Below are positions 36,900 through 43,098 of a stretch of 64,000 nt of DNA, one piece after another. The DNA is from an uncultured Treponema sp. GTDB taxonomy: Bacteria; Spirochaetota; Spirochaetia; Treponematales; Treponemataceae. The stretch spans positions 5,584 through 69,583 of the forward strand of contig CAKZZO010000063.1 of the NCBI GenBank assembly GCA_937885175.1. Direction: 5' to 3'. The notes under the pieces were generated by a model. It had not been told where the DNA came from, did no database searches, and saw only the letters and a list, made by a program, of their open reading frames with translations. The translations under genes and the position numbers were made by a program. Numbering within the stretch: the first letter of the stretch is position 1; each line of letters starts with the position of its first letter.

Positions 36900-37240
36900 A
36901 AAATCTGATGGAATACAAAGGCTATGTCGGGAGCGTGGAATTCTCCGCTGCGGATGAACTTTTTTTCGGAAAAGTGCAGGGAATCCGCGCGCTCATTTCA
37001 TATGAGGGAACGACAGCCGCAGAACTTGTGAGTGATTTTCACAATGCGGTGGACGATTACCTTGCACTTTGTACGGACGAGGGAAAAGAACCTGAAAAAG
37101 CCTACAAAGGATCGTTCAATGTCCGCATCCCATCAGACCTGCACCGCAAAGCCGCCATTTACACGATTGAGCATGAAATGTCGCTCAACAGTTTCATAGA
37201 ACGCTCAATCGAAAAAGAACTTGCCGCAGTCGCATACTGA
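36896..37240 (+). CDS. hicB: HicB-family antitoxin
   Basis: This is a 114-residue antitoxin that binds HicA and usually represses the operon. The N-terminal half is the partly degraded RNase-H-like fold (MEYKGYVGSVEFSAADELFFGKVQGI). The C-terminal part is a ribbon-helix-helix DNA-binding domain (GSFNVRIPSDLHRKAAIYTIEHEMSLNSFIERSIEKEL). It is coupled to hicA by a four-base overlap. Confidence 0.9.
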   Translation: MKNLMEYKGYVGSVEFSAADELFFGKVQGIRALISYEGTTAAELVSDFHNAVDDYLALCTDEGKEPEKAYKGSFNVRIPSDLHRKAAIYTIEHEMSLNSFIERSIEKELAAVAY

Positions 37241-37272
37241 TTGCGCAGAATTTGTGCAACGTTGCACACTTT

Positions 37273-37578
37273 TTATGCCCTCAACTGCTCGTTGGCAAGG
37301 TGAAGCATGCTTTTTACCGCGTCCTGATGCGGGCGGGGAACGGCGGCAACCTCATTGGCAAGGCTTCCGTCAAGCCACGCATCGCCGTAATACAGTTCCT
37401 CCACCGTCGTATCAAGCGCGGCTGCAATTTTCATTGCGTTTTCAAGAGTGGGAAAAACAGGAGTTTTGTTTGATACATAAGTTTGAAATGTTGAGTAGGG
37501 GATATTTACAAAACGAGCAAATTCTTTAATTTCAAAACCATTTTCAGATAATTTTCTGCGCAAATTGTCTTTAAGCAT
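37273..37578 (-). CDS. XRE/Cro-type transcriptional regulator
   Basis: This 101-residue protein has an N-terminal helix-turn-helix (FEIKEFARFVNIPYSTFQTYVSNKTPVFPTLENAMKIAAALDTTVEELYYG, residues about 14-64) and a short C-terminal tail. It is convergent with hicB, separated by 32 bases. A palindrome 56-80 bases upstream of its start is a candidate operator. It probably controls genes of the remnant element. Confidence 0.85.
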   Translation of the reverse strand: MLKDNLRRKLSENGFEIKEFARFVNIPYSTFQTYVSNKTPVFPTLENAMKIAAALDTTVEELYYGDAWLDGSLANEVAAVPRPHQDAVKSMLHLANEQLRA

Positions 37579-37633
37579 TAAAAAACCTCAGAATTTACTT
37601 GACAAATCCGAAAATGAATTTTAGAGTGATTTA

Positions 37634-37657
37634 TAAATCCTAGAAAACTAGGATTTA
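37634..37657. promoter_or_regulatory. Palindromic operator candidate upstream of the XRE gene
   Basis: A perfect 10-bp inverted repeat (arms 37634-37643 and 37648-37657, arm TAAATCCTAG) surrounds AAAA. It lies between the XRE gene and the tRNA, where a Cro/CI-type dimer would bind. A plus-strand TTGACA (37599-37604) lies nearby. Confidence 0.5.
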
Positions 37658-37700
37658 AACTCTGGTACATACATCTTGATTTGTCGGATGGGGTTGTCAG

Positions 37701-37718
37701 CACTCCCGTGCGGGAGTG
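37701..37718. other. Short perfect hairpin beyond the tRNA 3' end
   Basis: CACTCCCG and CGGGAGTG are separated by TG. The hairpin lies nine bases past the tRNA 3' end on the minus strand but has no T-run, so it may be a processing or recombination signal and not a terminator. Confidence 0.4.
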
Positions 37719-37726
37719 CGACGGAT

Positions 37727-37743
37727 TGACCCATGGGCGAGTC
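37727..37743. repeat. tRNA-proximal attachment-site repeat
   Basis: Second copy of the 17-mer, inside the 3' end of tRNA-Arg. The first copy lies 1,887 bases away. Confidence 0.75.
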
Positions 37744-37800
37744 GAACGCCCGACAACATGCTTAGAAGGCATGTGCTCTATCCAGCTGAGCTAAAGGGCC
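37727..37800 (-). tRNA. tRNA-Arg (anticodon UCU), acceptor stem imperfect
   Basis: The cloverleaf reads GGCCCTT acceptor, D-arm GCTC/GAGC, anticodon stem CATGC/GCATG with loop CTTCTAA (anticodon TCT), a five-base variable loop and T-arm GGGCG/CGCCC with loop TTCGACT. The 3' strand is ATGGGTC plus A. Against GGCCCTT this leaves a G-U at pair 2-71 and a U-U mismatch at 6-67. CCA is not encoded. The last 17 bases are the attachment repeat, so the 3' half could have come from the integrated element. Confidence 0.88.
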
Positions 37801-37864
37801 AGAAGTACATATATCATACCGATTTTTTGAATGTTTTGCAAGCACTTGGCTTTTTCGCCTGTCC

Positions 37865-38938
37865 TCATTTTTGCGCGTATGCAATGTCTTCTGAGTGGTC
37901 AGGCGGTTCGGCCAATAGGCTTTCGTCTATGGCCAGGTGTTGCCAGAAGTTTACGTCTTCAAAGCCAATCCGCCAGAAAGCGAGATTTCCGATGCCCATG
38001 TCTGCAAGCATTTTGCAGCGTTTGTAGAGCGATGGTATGTCGTCATAATAGCCGGTAACAGTCACTTTATGGCGGTGGGTAAAGTGGGGAATGCCGTCCG
38101 CGTCGCGCTGTATGTTATCAATGCCGTTTTCTGAGATTATTCGCTGCAGTGAGCCGGAATACCAGGCCTTGCTCCCGATGGAATCCTCGTACCATGTCCG
38201 TCCGTAGAATGAAATGCCTATGATGATTTTTTCTTGCGGAATCTGTGTCAGCGTGTACTCAGTGATTTTCCTTACCCATTCATTTGAGGCGACGGGGCCG
38301 GGCTTGCTGGTGCTCCAGTGTTCGTCGTAGGACATGACCACTACTTTGTCTGCGATTTCCCCTATGGTCTTATAGTTAAAGACATCATCTTTTATGGTTC
38401 TAAGACGGGCCTTTACGGCAACGGAAAGAATCTTGTTTCCCAAGCCTTTTTTCACTTCCCGCAGAAAAGAATGGAAATTGTCAGCGTCTTTTGCTGGAAT
38501 GTACTCCCAGTCAATCTGGAGTCCGTCATAACTTTCTGTGGCCTGAATGAGACCCGAAATGATTTTTTTTCTCAGGGGAAGTGACGGATCAAGCAAAAGA
38601 TGAGCCTGTGAAGTGCTGTCGCAGGATGAAACGATATGGACTTTGCCAGAAAAATCTGAAAAATATTTTTCCCTGGGAACGGGCTGGCGAACCTCGCTCA
38701 GGGTGGTGATTGGCGCGATAAAGTAGAGCACATCGCTCAGGGGAATCTGGGTAGAAAACTCGCTTTCCCGACCGTTCATAACATAACCCCATAAGCCGTC
38801 AAAAGTGAGTGCATCTGCCTCGGGGTCATAGGTAAAGTTTCTGTCGGAATATTGTCTGACTTCTACGCTTTTGCAGGACAGTATCATCATAAGAAAAAAC
38901 AGACCTGACCAAAGCGGGACTACCAGTTTTTTTAGCAT
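37865..38938 (-). CDS. GH18-family glycoside-hydrolase-like lipoprotein
   Basis: This is a 357-residue exported protein with a lipobox near residue 22 (MMILSCKS). The catalytic barrel shows the GH18 signature as YDGLQIDWEYIPA (DxxxDxE ending in the proton-donor Glu), KVVVMSYDEHW for the strand-6 tyrosine, and IGISFYGRTWYED. LADMGIGNLAFWRIGFED near the end matches the last barrel strand. GH18 enzymes act on chitin or peptidoglycan-like GlcNAc polymers; the substrate here is not known. It is followed by a short gap and the tRNA-Arg gene. Confidence 0.85.
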   Translation of the reverse strand: MLKKLVVPLWSGLFFLMMILSCKSVEVRQYSDRNFTYDPEADALTFDGLWGYVMNGRESEFSTQIPLSDVLYFIAPITTLSEVRQPVPREKYFSDFSGKVHIVSSCDSTSQAHLLLDPSLPLRKKIISGLIQATESYDGLQIDWEYIPAKDADNFHSFLREVKKGLGNKILSVAVKARLRTIKDDVFNYKTIGEIADKVVVMSYDEHWSTSKPGPVASNEWVRKITEYTLTQIPQEKIIIGISFYGRTWYEDSIGSKAWYSGSLQRIISENGIDNIQRDADGIPHFTHRHKVTVTGYYDDIPSLYKRCKMLADMGIGNLAFWRIGFEDVNFWQHLAIDESLLAEPPDHSEDIAYAQK

Positions 38939-38998
38939 AGTTTTCTATCGGCAGATTTTATAGGCGGGTTGATATGCGAGGCGAGAAAAGATGAGGAC

Positions 38999-39033
38999 AA
39001 AAAAAATCGGCAGCCTAGGCCACCGATTTTTTT
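38999..39033. terminator. Bidirectional terminator
   Basis: An A-tract followed by ATCGG (to 39010) pairs with CCGAT and a T-tract (39023-39033) around a 12-base loop. It follows the small lipoprotein gene on the minus strand. Confidence 0.75.
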
Positions 39034-39048
39034 AAGAAATCAGACTAC

Positions 39049-39630
39049 TTATTTCTTTTGGAAGATGATGTAGTCAAGTTTCATACCCGTTTCGCCAGGC
39101 TTGTTCGGGCGGTTGGGGTCGTTCTGCTGAATCTTAACAGTTACAGTTGTTTCAGCATCGAAGTGCAGATTCATCGGAGTGCGAGTTGTCAACTCATAGG
39201 TTCCAATCGGCGGATCTGACGGGAATGTGCGGTATGCAACATCGTCAATGAATACATTGAATGCATCATGGTTTCCGTCCGGTGCATCTTCGTTTACGAG
39301 ACCAACATAGTCACCTGCAGGGAATGTAACGATCGCAGTGGCGATTGACTCTTCGCTGACGAGTTTTGCGGCATATCCGCCAGAAGCCTTGGCATCTGCG
39401 AAAATCAGGAACTCTTCATTGTACATATTCTCGACTTCAATCTTGAGTTCTGAGCCTTCGAATGTGTACTTCGGCGGTTCTGAGGGGCTCTCAGGTGCCG
39501 GACCAGCAGGAGCTGCAGAAGCGCCGGCTGATGAAGAATCGGATGCGCCGCTTGTAGATCCACAAGAAGCGAGCATTGCAATAGCTGCAATTGCGGTAAC
39601 AACAGTAACAACTTTGTTTACCAATTTCAT
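39049..39630 (-). CDS. Small lipoprotein with beta-rich domain
   Basis: This is a 193-residue lipoprotein with signal peptide and lipobox MLASC (about residues 19-23). An Ala/Ser/Pro-rich linker (24-52) follows. The remaining 140 residues are beta-rich (LKIEVENMYNEEFLIFADAKASGGYAAKLV) and resemble carbohydrate-binding modules of the CBM6/35 sort, but that is uncertain. It has a strong ribosome site (AAGGAGGAG) and promoter. Confidence 0.7.
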   Translation of the reverse strand: MKLVNKVVTVVTAIAAIAMLASCGSTSGASDSSSAGASAAPAGPAPESPSEPPKYTFEGSELKIEVENMYNEEFLIFADAKASGGYAAKLVSEESIATAIVTFPAGDYVGLVNEDAPDGNHDAFNVFIDDVAYRTFPSDPPIGTYELTTRTPMNLHFDAETTVTVKIQQNDPNRPNKPGETGMKLDYIIFQKK

Positions 39631-39662
39631 TTTTCTATCTCCTCCTTAATGAGATTAAGTAC

Positions 39663-39691
39663 ATTATACCCTTATAAAATCATCCTGTCCA
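39663..39691 (-). promoter_or_regulatory. Promoter of the small lipoprotein gene
   Basis: On the minus strand TGGACA (39691-39686), 17 bases, TATAAT (39668-39663). A leader of about 25 bases contains AAGGAGGAG. Confidence 0.7.
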
Positions 39692-39729
39692 GTCATAAAT
39701 TTGAAAATTACCGACATTTTACTAAAGAC

Positions 39730-41799
39730 CTACATTTTTCTGCCAAAACCGGGAACAATGGGGGGAATAAACTTCTTCTGCGCGGTCTTCTTTTCAAGGC
39801 TGCTGAGCAGATTGCTGAAAAGTTCGCTCCGTGTATCGTCATCCAGTTCCTGGGAAGGCTCGTGGTACTGCACCAGATTTGAGGGAATTTCATCCAGAAA
39901 GCGGCTGGGCTCACATTCTACGACAGACTGCATGCGGCGGCGTTGTCGGCAGGCAGAAAGGAGCAGCTTGTCGCGGGCACGGGTTATGGCAACGTAAAAA
40001 AGCCTGCGTTCTTCTTCTACCGCCGCATCTCCGCCTTCGTCAACGGCCCGCATGTGGGGAATGAGGCCTTCTTCGGTTCCTGCAATGAAAACCACGGGAA
40101 ATTCCAGTCCTTTTGACGCATGAATGGTCATCAGGTGTACTTTGCCGCTGTTTTCCTCATCGTCCATGTCATCCCGGCTCAAAAGGGTAATGCGGTTCAG
40201 GTAGGAGTAAAGGCTTGCGTCTTCGGTGTCGGGATTGTTTTCCCACTGTTCCATGGAGTTTATGAGGCTGTCGATGTTCAGGAACTTAAAGCGGGCAGCC
40301 TTTTCACTCTTGGGGTTTTCGGTAATCAGATGGTCAAAGTAGCGGATTTCTTCTACAAGTGCCCGAACCTTTTTGGCAAGTCCCCGTCCGCTCAGCATGG
40401 TCTTGTTGTTTTCTATCAGCGCGACAAAGGTGCGCAAGTCCTCTCGGGTGCTTTCTGAAAGCTGGCTTTCTTCTTCGCTTGCCTCCAGTAGGGCATTGAT
40501 TGCCTCCCAGAGAGACACTTCCAGTGCCGATGCGACTTCGTTGAGCCGCTCGATGGTGGCGCGTCCGATACCCCGGCGGGGAGTGTTGATGATTCGCAGC
40601 AGGTTTACGTCGTCATCATGGTTTGCAATGACGCGCAGGTAACTGATGATGTCCTTGATTTCCTTTCTCTGGAAGAAACTGGTTCCGCCGCTCATTTCAT
40701 AGGGAATGTTTTCCTGCAAAAATTCTTCTTCAAGGGGACGGCTCTGGGTGTTTGCCCGCATGAGGACGCAGAAGTCATCGTATTTGCGTTTTTCCTGTAC
40801 GCAAATGGTACGGATGCTTTCTACAATGAATTGGGCTTCTGCGGTCTCGTTTTCCGGCATGTAGATTTCGATGGGTTTTCCGCTGCCGTTTCCGCTCCAT
40901 AGGGTCTTGTCCTTGCGGTTGGTGTTGTGGCTGATGACGCCGTTCGCGGCCGCCAGAATCGTTTCGGTGGAGCGGTAGTTCTGTTCCAGGCGGATTTCCT
41001 TCATGCCGGGAAAATCTTTTTCAAAATTGATGATGTTCTGGTAGTCTGCTCCCCGCCAGCTGTAGATTGACTGGTCATCGTCTCCAACGACAGCCACATT
41101 CTTGTCTGCAAGCAGGTGCATGAGTTCGTACTGCTGGTGGCTCGTGTCCTGAAATTCGTCCACCATGATGTACTTGTAGCGTTCCCGATAGCGGACCAGT
41201 ACGTCAGGATTTTCGCGGAAGATTTTTATGGGAAGCGTTATCAAGTCATCAAAATCCACTGCGTTAAAGAGTTTGAGTCCGTCCTGATAGCCTTCATAGA
41301 GGGGCTTGTACATGCTGTTTTCGGCGTTCCAGTCTTTTCTGCCAGTCTTTATGTCGCTGAAGAGGATGCCGATTTTGTAGGTGTCCATGGCATCGGCTGT
41401 GTATTGCAGTTCCCGACCGGTTTCTTTTATGAGCGCATTGCGGTCAGTTTCGTCATAAATGGAAAAATTATCGCGAAAGCCGAGCCTGGTGATGTCCTGA
41501 CGCAGTATTTTTACGCCAAAGGCATGGAAAGTGGATATGGTGAGGTTCTGAAGCTTTTTCCCCGTGAGTTCCTTGATGCGCGTCTCCATTTCGCGGGCGG
41601 CCTTGTTGGTAAAGGTAAGGGCAAGAATCTGGCTCTGGGGAATGCCTATGTCCAGCATGTGGGCGATACGGAAGGTGATGACCCGTGTCTTTCCGCTTCC
41701 TGCTCCTGCGATGATGAGAATTGCACCGTCTGTGGTCATAACGGCATCGTATTGCTCTGGGTTCAGTTCATTCTTGAGATCGGAAAGGTCAGTTGCCAT
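39730..41799 (-). CDS. pcrA: PcrA/UvrD-type superfamily 1 DNA helicase
   Basis: This is a 3'-5' helicase for repair and replication restart. It contains the Q-motif LNPEQYDAV, Walker A AGAGSGKT near residue 32, TFTNKAAREME, VDEFQDTSHQQYEL, GDDDQSIYSWRGADY, RLEQNYRS, LMTIHASKGLEFPVVF and RRLFYVAITRA, in the expected order. The start is ATG 41799 (MATDLSDLKNELNPEQ); the frame extends a further 28 codons, but those overlap the promoter. The 689 residues match PcrA/UvrD, without the longest C-terminal extension. It is divergent from hexokinase. Confidence 0.94.
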   Translation of the reverse strand: MATDLSDLKNELNPEQYDAVMTTDGAILIIAGAGSGKTRVITFRIAHMLDIGIPQSQILALTFTNKAAREMETRIKELTGKKLQNLTISTFHAFGVKILRQDITRLGFRDNFSIYDETDRNALIKETGRELQYTADAMDTYKIGILFSDIKTGRKDWNAENSMYKPLYEGYQDGLKLFNAVDFDDLITLPIKIFRENPDVLVRYRERYKYIMVDEFQDTSHQQYELMHLLADKNVAVVGDDDQSIYSWRGADYQNIINFEKDFPGMKEIRLEQNYRSTETILAAANGVISHNTNRKDKTLWSGNGSGKPIEIYMPENETAEAQFIVESIRTICVQEKRKYDDFCVLMRANTQSRPLEEEFLQENIPYEMSGGTSFFQRKEIKDIISYLRVIANHDDDVNLLRIINTPRRGIGRATIERLNEVASALEVSLWEAINALLEASEEESQLSESTREDLRTFVALIENNKTMLSGRGLAKKVRALVEEIRYFDHLITENPKSEKAARFKFLNIDSLINSMEQWENNPDTEDASLYSYLNRITLLSRDDMDDEENSGKVHLMTIHASKGLEFPVVFIAGTEEGLIPHMRAVDEGGDAAVEEERRLFYVAITRARDKLLLSACRQRRRMQSVVECEPSRFLDEIPSNLVQYHEPSQELDDDTRSELFSNLLSSLEKKTAQKKFIPPIVPGFGRKM

Positions 41800-41805
41800 G
41801 GGGAG

Positions 41806-41838
41806 AGTGTAGCGAAATTTGCTTTTTTGTGCTACACT
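41806..41838. promoter_or_regulatory. Divergent leaderless promoters of pcrA and hexokinase
   Basis: AGTGTAGC (41806-41813) and GCTACACT (41831-41838) form an 8-bp inverted repeat with a 17-base spacer. Each contains a -10 box, TACACT, ending six bases before its own ATG (pcrA 41799 minus, hexokinase 41845 plus). The -35 region of each promoter overlaps the -10 box of the other. Confidence 0.6.
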
Positions 41839-41844
41839 GTTTGT

Positions 41845-43098
41845 ATGAAGGAAGCAGTCGTATCTTTTTTTGAAAAACATCATTTTCCCGTAAACAAGGC
41901 AGATTATAACATTGTTGCGTCACTTAGAGGAGACATGCAGGCAAAACTCAGCGGCAAAAAAGCCTGGCAGGACATGAACCGTACCTGGCTCTTGCCGCCT
42001 GAAAATCCGCCCAAAAACAGGCAGGTGATTGTGATTGACGCAGGAGGAAGCAATTTCCGTTCCTGTCTCGTGACTTTTGATGCAGATGGGCGCCCAAGTA
42101 TTTCAGATTTTAAGAAATGTGTAATGCCTGGCGTTGAAAAAAGGCTTTCCAGGGCAGCATTCTTTGATGCGATTGCAGATAACATTGACTACCTTAAAAA
42201 TAAGGCTGACTGCATCGGCTTTTGCTTTTCCTATTCCATGACCATTACCAGAGACGGTGACGGCATTCCCAACTCCTTCAGCAAGGAAATCAAGGCGGAC
42301 GAAGTGGTGGGTATCCCGGTGGGGGCAAACGTATGCGCCGTGCTGGAAAAACGCGGCTGGAACAAAATCCGCCATATTGCGCTTTTGAACGACACGGTGG
42401 CGGCCCTGCTTGCGGGTGCTGCGGGAAATGATGACAAGCGCTATTCCTCCTTTATCGGTTTTATTCTGGGAACGGGCATGAACGGCGCATACATTCAGCC
42501 GGCATGTGGCGGGGAAAGCCGGCAGATTGTGGTCTGCGAAAACGGCAAGTTTGGCGACTTTGCCCGTTCGGATTTTGACCTGGCTCTGGACAAGAAAAGT
42601 CAGCATCCCGGTGAATACCAACTGGAAAAATGCTGTTCCGGCGGCTATCTGGGACCATTGGGCTGGGAAGTCTTGCAGGCGGTGGCAAAAGAACATCTGG
42701 TGAGCAAGGACTGTGCCGCCGCTTTGTCCCGACTCCATGATTTGTCATTGATTGAGATGGATGGCTTTTTGCATGCGCCTGAAAGCAAGGAAAATGTGAT
42801 TGCCTGTTGCTGCAGGGATGAAAATGACCGCGGGCTTTTGGTTGAGATTCTTGACGCACTGGTTGAGCGTTGTGCGGGCTATGGGGCGAGTATTCTTGCG
42901 GCCTGTCTGGAGCAGGGGGAGGAAGGAAAAGATGAGCCTGTCTGCATCCTCTGCAACGGAACGACATTCTATAAAACCTATCGTCTGCGGGAGCGGATTG
43001 AATCATACCTTTCCCAGTATGCGGCGGGCATTCGCTATGAAATCGTAAGCAAGGAAAACGACATTACGATTGGCACGGCAATTGCAGGACTGGTATGA
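41845..43098 (+). CDS. Hexokinase, eukaryote-like
   Basis: This enzyme phosphorylates glucose and related hexoses using ATP, at the entry to glycolysis. It belongs to the hexokinase family otherwise typical of eukaryotes and found in treponemes, not the bacterial glucokinase family. Motifs: IVIDAGGSNFRSCLVTF near 65, GFCFSYSMTITRDGDGIPNSFSKEI near 115 with the sugar-binding segment, LLNDTVAALLAG near 180 with the catalytic Asp, and FILGTGMNGAYI near 207. The frame is open far upstream, antisense to pcrA; start 41845 is chosen because the promoter and the family's normal length (about 417) fit. It overlaps the next gene by ATGA. Confidence 0.93.
   Translation: MKEAVVSFFEKHHFPVNKADYNIVASLRGDMQAKLSGKKAWQDMNRTWLLPPENPPKNRQVIVIDAGGSNFRSCLVTFDADGRPSISDFKKCVMPGVEKRLSRAAFFDAIADNIDYLKNKADCIGFCFSYSMTITRDGDGIPNSFSKEIKADEVVGIPVGANVCAVLEKRGWNKIRHIALLNDTVAALLAGAAGNDDKRYSSFIGFILGTGMNGAYIQPACGGESRQIVVCENGKFGDFARSDFDLALDKKSQHPGEYQLEKCCSGGYLGPLGWEVLQAVAKEHLVSKDCAAALSRLHDLSLIEMDGFLHAPESKENVIACCCRDENDRGLLVEILDALVERCAGYGASILAACLEQGEEGKDEPVCILCNGTTFYKTYRLRERIESYLSQYAAGIRYEIVSKENDITIGTAIAGLV

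Larger units (their letters stand above)
35840..37743. mobile_element. 1.9-kb integrated remnant at tRNA-Arg, bounded by 17-bp direct repeats
   Basis: The 17-mer TGACCCATGGGCGAGTC occurs at 35840-35856 and 37727-37743. Read on the minus strand, it is the last 17 bases of the tRNA-Arg gene, ending exactly at the discriminator base. This is the usual footprint of a tyrosine-recombinase element that entered a tRNA 3' end. Between the repeats are a topB fragment, hicA, hicB and an XRE regulator. No integrase is left, so the unit is probably a decayed or internally deleted element. Confidence 0.75.

Noticed and set aside
41116..41844. Upstream extension of the hexokinase frame
   Set aside because: It runs antisense to pcrA, and the promoter and family length place the start at 41845.
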